This document shows positions 52,496 to 61,326 of a DNA stretch of 64,000 nucleotides, piece after piece. A program made the position numbers and the translations under genes. Origin of the DNA: Dehalococcoidia bacterium (lineage in GTDB: Bacteria; Chloroflexota; Dehalococcoidia; Dehalococcoidales; UBA2162); NCBI GenBank assembly GCA_011191975.1, contig DUFA01000116.1:42634-106633 (forward strand). Direction: 5' to 3'. The stretch's first letter is position 1, and every line of letters begins with the position of its first letter. The notes under the pieces were generated by a model that did no database searches, was not told the origin of the DNA, and saw only the letters and a list, made by a program, of their open reading frames with translations.

Positions 52496-53209
52496 TTAAC
52501 TGGCCTTAAGTGCAAGCATTGGTCTCAGGTCAAGTTTAATACCCGGTCCGCTGGACGTCGAGATGGACGCTGTTTTTATATACTGGCCTTTAGCTCCACT
52601 CGGTTTGGCTTTAACTATCGAGTCGATAATCGCTGTAAGGTTTTCGAGAAGCTTGTTTTCATCGAAACTTATCTTACCAAGGGGCAGGTGGATAATTGCG
52701 GTGCGGTCGAGCTTGAATTCTACTCTGCCTTTTCGTGCATCTGAAACGGCTCTCTCTATGTCACTTGGTGGTACTACGGTTCCTGATTTCGGGTTGGGCA
52801 TCAGCCCTTTCCTTCCGAGCACTTTACCGAGTTTACCAACCTTTCCCATCATATCCTGAGTGGCTATTGCAGTTTCGAAATCGACCCAGCCTTCTTCGAT
52901 CTTCTTAATAATATCATCGCTTCCCACATAATCCGCTCCCGATTCTTCGGCGACCTTGGCTGCTTCACCCTGAGCGAAAACGAGGACACGAACTTCTTTA
53001 CCCAGTCCGTATGGTAGCAAGGTTACACCACGTACCTGTTGAGTAGCATTACGCGGATCGAGCCCCATTCTAAGATGGAGTTCAACAGTCTCATCGTATC
53101 CTGCATAAGACATCTGTTTGGCCAGCGAGATAGCTTCTTCAGGAGAATATAGCTTTGTCTTGTCCACCTTTTTTACTGCTTCCTGGTATTTCTTACCACG
53201 TCTAGTCAT
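52496..53209 (-). CDS. rplA: Ribosomal protein uL1
   Basis: This 237-residue protein starts at ATG 53209 ([11 protein letters not shown]); an upstream in-frame codon at 53254 would overlap rplK. It has [21 protein letters not shown] and [14 protein letters not shown], the family signature. It binds 23S rRNA at the L1 stalk. Spacing to rplK is one base. Confidence 0.96.
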   Translation of the reverse strand: MTRRGKKYQEAVKKVDKTKLYSPEEAISLAKQMSYAGYDETVELHLRMGLDPRNATQQVRGVTLLPYGLGKEVRVLVFAQGEAAKVAEESGADYVGSDDIIKKIEEGWVDFETAIATQDMMGKVGKLGKVLGRKGLMPNPKSGTVVPPSDIERAVSDARKGRVEFKLDRTAIIHLPLGKISFDENKLLENLTAIIDSIVKAKPSGAKGQYIKTASISTSSGPGIKLDLRPMLALKAS

Positions 53210-53210
53210 T

Positions 53211-53636
53211 TTATGATTCCACCTCGATTCCCATACTTCTGGCGGTTCCCGCAATTATTTGCTCAGCTCCCTCTATACTGGTCGAATTCAGGTCCTTAGC
53301 TTTAACCTCGGCAATCTCACGGAGTTGCTTTCGGGTTAATACGCCTACTTTTTCCCGCCCTGTATCGCTGGCTCCTTTTTCAAGGTTCAGGGCTTTTTTA
53401 ATCAAGTCTGCTGCCGGAGGCATTTTGGTTATGAAAGTGAATGACCTGTCTTCGTATACAGTAATCTCGGCCGGGATGATAGAACCTGCCTGTGATGAAG
53501 TGCGTTCATTGTACTCCTTACAGAATTGCATTATATTTACCCCGTGCTGACCAAGGGCTGATCCGACCGGAGGTGCCGGGTTGGCTTTCCCTGCCGGAAT
53601 TTGTAGTTTAATAATTGCTTGAACCTTTTTTGCCAC
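53211..53636 (-). CDS. rplK: Ribosomal protein uL11
   Basis: This 141-residue protein has [35 protein letters not shown] at the N-terminus and the C-terminal rRNA-binding part [18 protein letters not shown]. Length is normal. It is in the order nusG, rplK, rplA. Confidence 0.97.
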   Translation of the reverse strand: MAKKVQAIIKLQIPAGKANPAPPVGSALGQHGVNIMQFCKEYNERTSSQAGSIIPAEITVYEDRSFTFITKMPPAADLIKKALNLEKGASDTGREKVGVLTRKQLREIAEVKAKDLNSTSIEGAEQIIAGTARSMGIEVES

Positions 53637-53672
53637 TTTTCTCTCCTGGCTGAATAATAATATTGTCTTACT

Positions 53673-54209
53673 TTATAGTTTTTCCACCTGTAGAAAGTCG
53701 AGTTCCACGGGTGTCTCGCGACCGAATAATGAAAGAAGCACCTTTACTTTTCCCTTATCTGCCGCTATTTCGTCTACTATTCCAACGAAATCAGTAAATG
53801 GACCATCCGTTACCCTGACGCTTTGACCTTGCTTGAAGCCAACCTTTACTTTCGGAGTCTCGGTATCCATCTGTTTTAGAATCTGATTTACTTCATCTTC
53901 TTTCAGTGGAACCGGTTTATTACCGCTGCCGACAAATCCGGTCACTCCAGGGGTGTTCAATACAGTGTTCAGGCTCTGGTCACTTAGTTGCATCTGGACA
54001 AGGACATAACCAGGAAGAATCTTTTTCGCCACGGTGCGTTTCTGCCCCGCCCGGACTTCAACCTCTTCCTCAGTAGGAACGACAACCTGGAGGATTTCCT
54101 CTCCGGAGTCGATAAGTTTGATGCGTTGCTCCAGGTTTTTTTTCACCCTATCTTCATGCCCGGAATAGGTATGAATGACAAACCATTTAATTTCTTCTTT
54201 ACTTACCAT
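53673..54209 (-). CDS. nusG: Transcription elongation/termination factor NusG
   Basis: This 178-residue protein has the NGN domain (IKWFVIHTYSGHEDRVKKNLEQRI, PGYVLVQMQLS, GVTGFVGSG) and the KOW domain (GQSVRVTDGPFTDFVGIVDEI). It binds RNA polymerase and couples it to the ribosome. Order secE, nusG, rplK is conserved. Confidence 0.96.
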   Translation of the reverse strand: MVSKEEIKWFVIHTYSGHEDRVKKNLEQRIKLIDSGEEILQVVVPTEEEVEVRAGQKRTVAKKILPGYVLVQMQLSDQSLNTVLNTPGVTGFVGSGNKPVPLKEDEVNQILKQMDTETPKVKVGFKQGQSVRVTDGPFTDFVGIVDEIAADKGKVKVLLSLFGRETPVELDFLQVEKL

Positions 54210-54293
54210 TTATGCGTTCACTCGGGATTAACATTACTCACCCGGAATCACTTGAATCGATAGTGCCTGATTAACCGGGGATAATTCTCTTAA

Positions 54294-54530
54294 TTATCCA
54301 CCACCGATAAATACTTCGTTAACAAGCTTGGTGAATCCGAAGTCAAGCACGCCCAGTAACAGGGCCATGACAACCGTTACAAGCAAGACCAGGCCTGTCA
54401 AGTATATTAGTTCACGTCTGGAAAGCCAGGTGACTTTTTTCATCTCAGCAACAATATCGCTGAAGATATTCGTTCTTGCTTTAGTGCTGGTGCCTTTCTT
54501 TTTTACGGCGGAGCTGCTTCGTTGTTTCAT
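54294..54530 (-). CDS. secE: Preprotein translocase subunit SecE
   Basis: This 78-residue protein has an N-terminal Lys-rich tail, the amphipathic helix DIVAEMKKVTWLSRRELIYLTG (the SecE motif), and one TM segment (LVLLVTVVMALLLGVLDFGF). It is the short, one-TM form. Confidence 0.93.
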   Translation of the reverse strand: MKQRSSSAVKKKGTSTKARTNIFSDIVAEMKKVTWLSRRELIYLTGLVLLVTVVMALLLGVLDFGFTKLVNEVFIGGG

Positions 54531-54583
54531 TACTGTGGATTATTTCTCAGAAAAATCAGCATTATAGAGGTATTCTGAAAAAC

Positions 54584-54754
54584 TTATCTTACCTCCCTGT
54601 GAAGCTGGTGAGTACGACACCGGGGACAATACTTATTCAATTCTATCCTCTGGGTATCGTTTCTTCTGTTTTTTGTGGATGTGTATGTTCTTTCCTTACA
54701 CTCGGTGCAGGCAAGATTTATTATAATTCTGGCTTCTGTTTTCTTTTTTGCCAT
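54584..54754 (-). CDS. rpmG: Ribosomal protein bL33
   Basis: This 56-residue protein starts at ATG 54754 (MAKKKTEARIIINLACTECK) and ends with TAA at 54584. It has two CxxC pairs (CTECK and CPRCR), so it is the zinc-binding form. It lies between tuf and secE, its usual place. Confidence 0.95.
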   Translation of the reverse strand: MAKKKTEARIIINLACTECKERTYTSTKNRRNDTQRIELNKYCPRCRTHQLHREVR

Positions 54755-54770
54755 TTCTTCTCAAAGGACT

Positions 54771-54801
54771 GCTGAAACAGCCCTGCATGGACCGTTTCAG
54801 C
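54771..54801. other. Hairpin between tuf and rpmG
   Basis: GCTGAAAC (54771-54778) and GTTTCAGC (54794-54801) form a perfect 8-bp stem with a 15-base loop. It lacks a U-run, so it may be an RNA-processing or stability element that separates highly expressed tuf from the rest of the operon. Confidence 0.45.
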
Positions 54802-54850
54802 ATGTCAATGTCGTCTCCCTGTATACAATTATTTGGTAATTAAGGATAAT

Positions 54851-56056
54851 TTAAGCGATTACCTTACTGACAGTTCCCGCTCCGACGGTTCTGCCGCCTT
54901 CACGGATAGCGAACCTGGTACCTACTTCAAGAGCAACCGGGTAAATTAACTTGATTTTCATATTGATCCTGTCACCAGGTATTGCCATTTCAATGCCTTC
55001 AGGCAGCTGGATCTCACCAGTAACATCGGTAGTCCTTATGTAGAACTGCGGTTTATACCCGTTAAAGAACGGAGTGTGTCTACCGCCTTCTTCCTTACTC
55101 AGAATATAAACCTCGGACTCTGCTTCTGTATGCGGTTTGATAGAACCAGGGGCGGCAAGAACCTGACCTCTTTCGATTTCATCACGATCGACACCCCTGA
55201 GAAGAATTCCCACGGCGTCACCGGGTTCTGCATCATCGAGGATTTTATGGAACATTTCGAGACTTGTAGCAACCACTTTTCTGGCTTCGTGGTGAAGACC
55301 GACAATCTCGATTTCATCACCTGGTCTAATGACCCCTCTCTCAACTCTGCCAGTCGGAACTGTACCTCTGCCCTTGATGCTGAATACATCTTCAATCGGC
55401 ATGAGGAAAGGCTGGTCTTTCGGTCTGACCGGAGTAGGAATATAGTTGTCAACAGCATCCATCAGGTTCCAAACGCTGCCACACCACTGGCAATCTCTGG
55501 AACCGCAACCGCATTCGAGAGCTTTAAGAGCACTTACCCGTATTACCGGAATTTCATCGCCGGGAAAGTTGTACTCACTGAGAAGTTCTCTGACTTCCAT
55601 CTCGACGAGTTCAAGGAGTTCTTCGTCTTCCATCGCGTCGACTTTATTGAGGGCTACAACAATGCTGGGTACTTCCACCTGTCTTGCCAGTAGAATGTGT
55701 TCTCTTGTCTGAGGCATAACGCCGTCATCAGCGGCTACTACCAGGATCGCACCATCCATTTGGGCAGCGCCGGTGATCATGTTTTTAATAAAATCCGCGT
55801 GACCCGGACAGTCGATATGAGCATAATGCCTTTTCTCAGTTTCGTATTCGACATGAGCGATAGCAATCGTCAGACCGCGTTCTCTCTCTTCCGGTGCGTT
55901 ATCAATACTATCGAACGAACGGTAACCAACGTTGGGATTGGTCTTTGACAGACACAATGTGATCGCCGCGGTAAGAGTCGTCTTGCCATGGTCAACATGA
56001 CCGATAGTCCCTACGTTACAGTGCGGTTTAGTACGTTCGTATTTCTGTTTAGCCAT
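54851..56056 (-). CDS. tuf: Elongation factor Tu with Cys-rich insertion
   Basis: This 401-residue GTPase delivers aminoacyl-tRNA to the ribosome. G-motifs are complete: [21 protein letters not shown]. After SALKALE, where E. coli has an acidic linker, it carries [11 protein letters not shown] (Cys182, 184, 189, 192), a possible metal site, of a type I recall from Dehalococcoides-like EF-Tu. A standard bacterial EF-Tu cannot insert Sec; a SelB would be needed for the selenoproteins. It is preceded by tRNA-Thr, tRNA-Tyr and tRNA-Thr on the same strand. Confidence 0.97.
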   Translation of the reverse strand: MAKQKYERTKPHCNVGTIGHVDHGKTTLTAAITLCLSKTNPNVGYRSFDSIDNAPEERERGLTIAIAHVEYETEKRHYAHIDCPGHADFIKNMITGAAQMDGAILVVAADDGVMPQTREHILLARQVEVPSIVVALNKVDAMEDEELLELVEMEVRELLSEYNFPGDEIPVIRVSALKALECGCGSRDCQWCGSVWNLMDAVDNYIPTPVRPKDQPFLMPIEDVFSIKGRGTVPTGRVERGVIRPGDEIEIVGLHHEARKVVATSLEMFHKILDDAEPGDAVGILLRGVDRDEIERGQVLAAPGSIKPHTEAESEVYILSKEEGGRHTPFFNGYKPQFYIRTTDVTGEIQLPEGIEMAIPGDRINMKIKLIYPVALEVGTRFAIREGGRTVGAGTVSKVIA

Positions 56057-56076
56057 TTCTTCCTCCCTTTAATCTA

Positions 56077-56149
56077 AGCCCACAACCAGATTCGAACTGG
56101 TGACCTCGTTCTTACCAAGAACGCGCTCTACCGGCTGAGCTATGTGGGC
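56077..56149 (-). tRNA. tRNA-Thr (anticodon GGT)
   Basis: Cloverleaf of 73 nt: acceptor GCCCACA / TGTGGGC, anticodon stem CGTTC / GAACG with loop TTGGTAA (anticodon GGT), T-arm CCAG-TTCGAAT-CTGG. The 3' CCA is not encoded. It is the last tRNA before tuf. Confidence 0.95.
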
Positions 56150-56212
56150 AACTTGCTATATTATACAGACTATTATATTCGTATGTCCAGCCCGGACTAC
56201 TCATTATTACAG

Positions 56213-56300
56213 TGGTGGAGAGGGCAGGATTCGAACCTGCGAAGCCCGTCAGGGCGACAATTTTACAGACTGTTCCGATTAACCACTCCGGCACCTCTCC
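56213..56300 (-). tRNA. tRNA-Tyr (anticodon GTA), CCA encoded
   Basis: Long-variable-arm tRNA: acceptor GGAGAGG / CCTCTCC, anticodon loop CTGTAAA (anticodon GTA), variable arm GCCCTGACGGGC, T-loop TTCGAAT. The CCA end is encoded, at 56213-56215. Confidence 0.95.
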
Positions 56301-56330
56301 AGATTACCCCCGTGGATCCCCTGAAACACT

Positions 56331-56403
56331 AGCCCGAGAGGGGATTCGAACCCGCTAACCTACCGATTACAAGTCGGTTGCGCTGCCATTGCGCCACTCG
56401 GGC
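56331..56403 (-). tRNA. tRNA-Thr (anticodon TGT)
   Basis: Cloverleaf: acceptor GCCCGAG / CTCGGGC, anticodon stem ACCGA / TCGGT with loop CTTGTAA (anticodon TGT), T-loop TTCGAAT. Its 3' CCA is not encoded. It is the first tRNA of the tuf operon. Confidence 0.95.
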
Positions 56404-56533
56404 ATATTTTACCATATTCTGTTGTTAAATGGTGAAAATCCGCAAGAATAGAGTTCACGAATGCCGATACGGACAAACCTGAACCAGTCCCCCAGCCAAC
56501 ATCACCTAGAAAATACACCGAAGAGTAATAACA
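56404..56533. other. Leader of the tRNA-tuf operon
   Basis: Between the promoter's start site and the first tRNA. I see no gene; it is the 5' leader that would be trimmed by RNase P. Confidence 0.5.
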
Positions 56534-56537
56534 GTGT

Positions 56538-56567
56538 ATTATAGATACTATTTACATAAAAAGTCAA
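56538..56567 (-). promoter_or_regulatory. Strong sigma-70 promoter for the tRNA-tuf-rpmG-secE-nusG operon
   Basis: On the minus strand, TTGACT (56567-56562) and TATAAT (56543-56538), 18 bases apart. It is near-consensus and correctly placed 135 bases before tRNA-Thr. The rest of 56568-56816 holds no supported gene. Confidence 0.82.
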
Positions 56568-56816
56568 GATTAGTGGAACGGGTATTTATCTGTCTTGTTC
56601 AGCCGGGATTTGAGGAACATCCGTCAGATATTGCCGAAATTAATCCTTTTATCATTCTTATGCGAAATGAATATATGTCGTCTACGCTAAATCACAATTC
56701 GCAAGTACGCAAATATTATTATTAGACGGAGTATCAAATTTCGTATTGATAAATAAACTCAAATATGACATTATTATGTACTATTTATATATGAATACCT
56801 TCTGAGGTGTTGGGGA

Positions 56817-57728
56817 ATGAAGATTAACAGATTGCTGGAGATATCCCTTTTGTTACTAAATAAAGGTACCGTGACGGCAAAGGAACTGGCGGAAAGGTTC
56901 GACGTATCTACCAAGACAATATATAGAGATGTAGATATTCTTTCTACAGCCGGTATCCCGGTCTATACCAACAAGGGTAACGGTGGAGGTATATCTATCT
57001 TGGAAAATTACTCAATCAACAAGACTGTGCTAACCGATGGTGAACGTGACAGTCTGTTACTGGCACTCAAAACTCTGCAGTCTACGAAATACCCGGAAAT
57101 AGATACTGTACTGGACAAGATTGGTGCAGTATTTAAAAATTCTTCTGCTGCTGACTGGGTGGATGTAAGCTTTTCACCATGGGGTTCGGGTCCTAATGCG
57201 GAAAATAAACTGCTTAATATTAAAATGGCGATTTTGGGTTGCCATGTTATTACCTTCGAATATATAAATGCAAACGGGATTAAAAGTCAGAGGACCATTG
57301 AGCCGTTACAGCTTAGATATAACGGTCAAGCCTGGTATGTGAGTGCGTATTGCCGAACACGACAGCAGGTTCGAATTTTCCGACTGTCAAGGATTAAAAA
57401 TCTCATAGTGACCGATAGTATCTTTACCAGAAGACCAATCGGAAATGCGGTCGATGAAGAACCAGAACCACTGCCTCAAAGAAACGTAGTCCTGAAACTG
57501 AGATTTCAGCCGGAACACCTGTACAGGGTGTTCGACGATTATGATGAGGAGAGAATCACGAGAAATCGAGATGGAACATATGATGTGATGGTAGCCTTTC
57601 CGGAAGATGAATGGGTGTACGGGTATATATTGTCCTTTGGTAACTACGTCGAAGTACTTGAGCCGCAGCACATTCGGGATATTGTTACAGACAGAATGAA
57701 AAAAACTCTGGCACTATACGAAAATTAG
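56817..57728 (+). CDS. YafY-family transcriptional regulator (HTH plus WYL)
   Basis: This 303-residue protein has an N-terminal winged helix (NRLLEISLLLLNKGTVTAKELAERFDVSTKTIYRDVDIL), then a WYL domain (around 135-205, IEPLQLRYNGQAWYVSAYCR, RIFRLSRIKNLIVTD) and the WYL C-terminal extension. WYL proteins sense small ligands or nucleic acids and regulate stress or metabolic genes. The RBS is weak. It is probably regulator of the GyrI-like gene that follows. Confidence 0.88.
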   Translation: MKINRLLEISLLLLNKGTVTAKELAERFDVSTKTIYRDVDILSTAGIPVYTNKGNGGGISILENYSINKTVLTDGERDSLLLALKTLQSTKYPEIDTVLDKIGAVFKNSSAADWVDVSFSPWGSGPNAENKLLNIKMAILGCHVITFEYINANGIKSQRTIEPLQLRYNGQAWYVSAYCRTRQQVRIFRLSRIKNLIVTDSIFTRRPIGNAVDEEPEPLPQRNVVLKLRFQPEHLYRVFDDYDEERITRNRDGTYDVMVAFPEDEWVYGYILSFGNYVEVLEPQHIRDIVTDRMKKTLALYEN

Positions 57729-57796
57729 TTCTAATATGACATGCTATTGTCAGGTTACCTGTGAGATAGTTTATATATCAAGACAAGGAGGTAATC

Positions 57797-57946
57797 ATGG
57801 CTGAAGTAAAGTATGTGGAAAAGGGTAAACCGGGAAAGACCTGCACTGACTGTAAGAACTATAAGGATAAAGACGGGACAACTGGAGATTGTTATGGGCA
57901 TGAAGTACTGGCTGCTGGAAGCTGCAACCTGTTTGAGAAGAAGTGA
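57797..57946 (+). CDS. Small four-Cys protein
   Basis: This 49-residue protein starts at ATG 57797 after AAGGAGGT (5 bases). Cys16, Cys19, Cys32 and Cys43 (CTDC, GDCYGH, GSCNLF) suggest a zinc or iron site in a small single-domain protein. Function unknown. It lies between the WYL regulator and the GyrI-like gene on the same strand and ends with TGA. Confidence 0.7.
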   Translation: MAEVKYVEKGKPGKTCTDCKNYKDKDGTTGDCYGHEVLAAGSCNLFEKK

Positions 57947-57967
57947 TTAAACATCAAGGATAATGAA

Positions 57968-58438
57968 ATGGAACCAAAAATATATGAAAAAGAAGCAATG
58001 ATAATCGCTGGCGTCTCAGGGAGCGGTGATGAGACCGGTAAAGTATGGGGAGACTACATGAAACTCGAGAAACTCAATCCACTAAAGAATACCGTTGAAG
58101 AAGTTGGATACGAAGTAAGGACGTATCCAGGTGGTGTTGGACCAGGCTATATACACATAGGGATGAACGTAACTGACACAAGTGTACCCCCTGAGTACAA
58201 ATGCCTTTCCATACCAGCTTCTCTCTACGCCGAGTTTCTTATTTTTCCTGCCAGAGGGTATGGGAGTAGCAATGAAGAGATGGATACGTGGCTTTCCGAT
58301 AACACTGATAAATATACCCAGAGATATTTGAATGGCAACCCATATGGTATCGAAGTATATGATGAAAGGTTTAAAGGAAATGACGATCCGGAATCAATAG
58401 TCGGAATGCTTATTCCTATAGAGATTGTTAAAGAATAA
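57968..58438 (+). CDS. GyrI-like small-molecule-binding domain protein
   Basis: This 156-residue protein has the GyrI/AraC effector-binding fold: EAMIIAGVSGSGDETGKVWGDYMKLEKL, then ipasLYAEFLIFPARG and a terminal IGMLIPIEIVKE. Such stand-alone domains bind hydrophobic cationic compounds and can hydrolyse some; here the role is not known. It lies downstream of a WYL regulator. Confidence 0.82.
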   Translation: MEPKIYEKEAMIIAGVSGSGDETGKVWGDYMKLEKLNPLKNTVEEVGYEVRTYPGGVGPGYIHIGMNVTDTSVPPEYKCLSIPASLYAEFLIFPARGYGSSNEEMDTWLSDNTDKYTQRYLNGNPYGIEVYDERFKGNDDPESIVGMLIPIEIVKE

Positions 58439-58518
58439 TTCTTAATTTTCTGGTTAACCATGTATAAAATATATTAGGGAACCTCTGATTAACATCACCG
58501 AATATCGGCCAGGACATT

Positions 58519-58612
58519 CCTCTCCCTTGACGGGAGAGGCTAGGTGAGGGTGAAAAGTAACGATTTACGGGTAGCCCCCTCACCCTGACCCTCTCCCGCG
58601 GTGGGGAGAGGG
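58519..58612. repeat. Intergenic inverted-repeat element
   Basis: Two hairpins, CCTCTCCC / GGGAGAGG (58519-58539) and CCCTCTCCC / GGGGAGAGGG (58589-58612), lie at the ends, and GTGAGGG (58544-58550) pairs with CCCTCAC (58577-58583) between them. The whole can fold as a cruciform. It resembles dispersed MITE-like or REP elements in intergenic regions. It may also terminate the convergent genes. Confidence 0.65.
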
Positions 58613-58630
58613 AACTTTTTCAAAGGTTTC

Positions 58631-59632
58631 CTAGATATAAGACTCTGCTAGTTCGAAGTACTTCCCCGCGGTTTCAGTGATCTCTGCTATCTGATCTTCC
58701 GAGATATTTGGAATATCCAGTTTCAAACTTTCTATTCTGCCGCGGTAATAGGCACGATAGCACTTGTAAAAGTTTAGTATTTCGGGCAGGTCATTATCAC
58801 CTGTGATTGACAGGTAGGCATCGACAAAGGTATGGGAAAGGTCGGTCCTGCCGTACCAGTCAAGGTCCATTGCCAGGAAAGCGACTTCCGAAGCTACGTC
58901 ACCATATCTCAGGCTGTCATTATATTCAATGCAGTCGAATATATATATATCATCAGCAACGCAGATATGTTTTACGCGTAAGTCACCGTGGCAGTCACGT
59001 ATTTTACTGTCGGCGATTCTCTCATAGAATAGTTCGGTATTGTTTTCAATAAAGCTATTGGTATAGTCCTTGATAGCACGGTACCTTTTCTGTGATATCG
59101 TTTTACTGATGTATCTGATTGAGTCAATGAAATTTTCTTCCGTCCCGGTGAGTATGAATTCGATATCACCGTAGTCGCTTATTGTTTCCGATGTTGCGGC
59201 TTTTCCATGAAATTCAGCCAGTTTTCGAGCGATGTCATGCATCACGCTACTTGAAATGCCATCGGTATCCAGGAGGGTACTCAGCATAGAGCCTACGGGC
59301 ATCTGTTTCATTTTAACAGCGTACTCAAGCGTTTTACCTTTACCCTCTACCGACAGCCCGTCCTTACCTTCGACTACAGGTACAGTGTCAAGGTAGATAT
59401 CAGGGCACAATCGGCGGTTCAACGAAACTTCACGGTTACAATAAAAACGGCGTTTTGCGAGAGTGGTATAATCCAGGTATCCTGGATCGACCGGTTTTTT
59501 TATCTTATAAGCAAAATCACCGGTGAGGAAGACATATGATGTAGAAGTCTGTACCAGTTTGATATCTGATGGTGTACCGGAATAACAATTGGGATTTAAT
59601 AACGCTTGTACCAAATCAGGAGGTTCAGACAT
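58631..59632 (-). CDS. Aminoglycoside-phosphotransferase-like kinase domain protein
   Basis: This 333-residue protein is related to the N-terminal kinase half of bifunctional phosphotransferase/ATP-binding proteins: SYVFLTGDFAYKIKKPVD (the ATP-binding Lys), and the catalytic CHGDLRVKHICVADDIYIFDCIEYND (HGDLxxxN/H). The usual C-terminal AAA domain (total about 500 residues) is missing. Substrate unknown. Confidence 0.8.
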   Translation of the reverse strand: MSEPPDLVQALLNPNCYSGTPSDIKLVQTSTSYVFLTGDFAYKIKKPVDPGYLDYTTLAKRRFYCNREVSLNRRLCPDIYLDTVPVVEGKDGLSVEGKGKTLEYAVKMKQMPVGSMLSTLLDTDGISSSVMHDIARKLAEFHGKAATSETISDYGDIEFILTGTEENFIDSIRYISKTISQKRYRAIKDYTNSFIENNTELFYERIADSKIRDCHGDLRVKHICVADDIYIFDCIEYNDSLRYGDVASEVAFLAMDLDWYGRTDLSHTFVDAYLSITGDNDLPEILNFYKCYRAYYRGRIESLKLDIPNISEDQIAEITETAGKYFELAESYI

Positions 59633-59782
59633 AAATAAGATAAACTACCCTCATTCACGAGTTATTATCAGGTTATTATAACAATTTTTCTCAGCTGATG
59701 AACAATATCATTAACTACGGGATACAGTATTAGTAACTGTCATGAGAAAATATAAAGGAGATTGACGCAGCTATAGCCGAAA

Positions 59783-59875
59783 TCAGGCCGGGATCTCGCC
59801 TGCCTTTCTCTTTGCTTCCAGTTTCTTCTTTTTCTTCTTCTGTTTTTTAAGTGCGACTTTCTTTGTTTTGTTCAT
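59783..59875 (-). CDS. Tiny Lys-rich peptide
   Basis: This 30-residue frame starts at ATG 59875 after AGGAGAA (about 3 bases, tight) and ends with TGA at 59783. It is mostly lysine (VALKKQKKKKKKLEAKRKAG), so it may bind nucleic acid or be chance. It lies between the kinase and DUF6485 genes on the same strand. Confidence 0.35.
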   Translation of the reverse strand: MNKTKKVALKKQKKKKKKLEAKRKAGEIPA

Positions 59876-59906
59876 TTCTCCTGACAAACCATTCTATTAA
59901 TTATTC

Positions 59907-60107
59907 TTAATGTTTAGTCTGGTATTCACTGACAAATCTGCCGAATGAACGATCGTAGGTTTTCTCGACTTCCTGAGAAAACGCACAGGCGGGTAATTCT
60001 TCGTGCTTCAGGTGATACGATATGCATTCACAGCATTTTCCTTTCCTGGAGCAGGATGAATACGTACACGGGCAATTGTCTATGTTCTTCTCCAGGCTGC
60101 ATTCCAT
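59907..60107 (-). CDS. DUF6485-type Cys-rich protein
   Basis: This 66-residue protein has eight Cys in the order CSLEKNIDNCPCTYSSCSRKGKCCEC, then HEELPACAF and EKTYDRSFGRFVS. The pattern CxCTYxxCxxKGxCCxCxxYH is a known family of unknown function found in anaerobes. It is likely a metal-binding protein. It lies 15 bases after the MetE-like gene and may be co-transcribed. Confidence 0.8.
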   Translation of the reverse strand: MECSLEKNIDNCPCTYSSCSRKGKCCECISYHLKHEELPACAFSQEVEKTYDRSFGRFVSEYQTKH

Positions 60108-60122
60108 CCGGATTATACCTCT

Positions 60123-61148
60123 TTATAAATACCTTCTTCTCATATTATCGGAAAGTTCGGCCAGTAATTCAAGGGCTCTACCGGCGGCATCGATTGACAT
60201 GGATGCTAACGAGCAACTTGGAGTCAAGAGACTCTGCTTAACAAGCTGGTCAAACTTAATACCGTTCCTGGTGAAAGGAGCCATGGCTTCTTCCAGACGA
60301 TCTTTCAAGCTGGAAACGGTTTCTCCTGCGAGTGGTTCTTCATCGTTGGCTACAATGCCCCAGGCAATCACGCCACCCCTGTCAATGAACTTTTTCACCT
60401 CGGCAGGATAGAGAGTGAGAGATTCGGAGTAATTGTAGGTATCAAAATTCAGTATATCGATGCTGGTCTCCAGCAGTACCGACCAGTCGGTATTGCCGCA
60501 GCAGTGCACTCCCTTCAATCCTGAGATTCCTCCCAGCACCTCTTCCATCAATTTAACTACCTTTTCTCGTGAGACCGAGAAAAAAGCCGAACCGAAGGAG
60601 ACCATGTAGGGTTCATCGAGAAATATGATGGTGTTTTTCGATAGTTTTTTGAGGACATTCTCCATCCAGGCTGCTTTAAGCCTGAGTAACCGGGCAGCGG
60701 CGTCTCCGAGGACATCATCATAAATCACGGATTTCCTGTTTTCATCGGTAACCGTCAGTCCCCAGCTTACCGGACCGGTTACCTGACCTTTAACAGCCTT
60801 AGGTGAAAGGCTGTCCATACCCAGGAAATAATGGAGACCCGCGGCGTATTCGGGACTGATGGCGTACTGCTTGAAATCGTTTTCAATGTAGGCGCTGTAG
60901 AGATTTTCAAGCTCCTTGCCTTCCGATTTAGTTTTATCGACGTATATTTTGTTATTTTCAACTACCACGCCAGGGAATCCCTCGCTGTACTGGACATACA
61001 TATTCTCCAGGAAGGAGCGTTCCGGCAGTTGCGGCCAGGCCGGGATATCCTTCAGGTAGTGTGCTATCTGGTTGCATGCCGATGCCGCGTCTTCCTGGGG
61101 CATGCTTCCTATTATCGTCGGCAGACAGCCGAAATTCATATCTGGCAT
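60123..61148 (-). CDS. Core MetE-type (cobalamin-independent-like) methyltransferase
   Basis: This 341-residue protein is the C-terminal catalytic domain of MetE only (MetE is about 750): PTIIGSMPQ, KGQVTGPVSWGLTV, IIFLDEPYM, the zinc ligands in GVHCCGNTDW and LTPSCSLASMS. Short 'core MetE' proteins in anaerobes transfer methyl groups from corrinoid proteins to homocysteine, as proposed for Dehalococcoides. That role is an inference here. The mtnP gene lies upstream on the same strand, separated by an inverted-repeat element. Confidence 0.82.
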   Translation of the reverse strand: MPDMNFGCLPTIIGSMPQEDAASACNQIAHYLKDIPAWPQLPERSFLENMYVQYSEGFPGVVVENNKIYVDKTKSEGKELENLYSAYIENDFKQYAISPEYAAGLHYFLGMDSLSPKAVKGQVTGPVSWGLTVTDENRKSVIYDDVLGDAAARLLRLKAAWMENVLKKLSKNTIIFLDEPYMVSFGSAFFSVSREKVVKLMEEVLGGISGLKGVHCCGNTDWSVLLETSIDILNFDTYNYSESLTLYPAEVKKFIDRGGVIAWGIVANDEEPLAGETVSSLKDRLEEAMAPFTRNGIKFDQLVKQSLLTPSCSLASMSIDAAGRALELLAELSDNMRRRYL

Positions 61149-61199
61149 TATATAATAATCCTTTTTTAACCTTCGAAATTCTTTAAATAGTGTAACATA

Positions 61200-61312
61200 A
61201 AATCCCCCTCACTCTCCCTTTACGAAAGGGAGAAGTAACAATGCTTTTTCAGCATCAAAGGATGTTTTAAGCTGTGTTTCCCCTTTGTCAAAAGGGGATT
61301 ATGGGGGATTTT
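61200..61312. repeat. MITE-like inverted-repeat element
   Basis: Terminal repeats AAATCCCCC (61200-61208) and GGGGGATTT (61303-61311) flank two hairpins, TCTCCCTTT-ACG-less-AAAGGGAGA (61213-61233) and CCCCTTT / AAAGGGG (61280-61297). The 112-bp unit has no coding capacity. It looks like a small dispersed element, placed between the MetE-like gene and mtnP. Confidence 0.7.
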
Positions 61313-61326
61313 CAGTTAGTATTGTA

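Noticed and set aside
56077-56403. Missing tRNA-Gly in the tuf operon
   Set aside because: The order Thr-Tyr-Gly-Thr-tuf is common, but losing one tRNA here is not by itself unusual, since tRNA-Gly may be elsewhere.
56534-56725. 63-residue plus-strand open frame
   Set aside because: It overlaps the opposite-strand tuf-operon promoter, has no RBS and no recognisable sequence.
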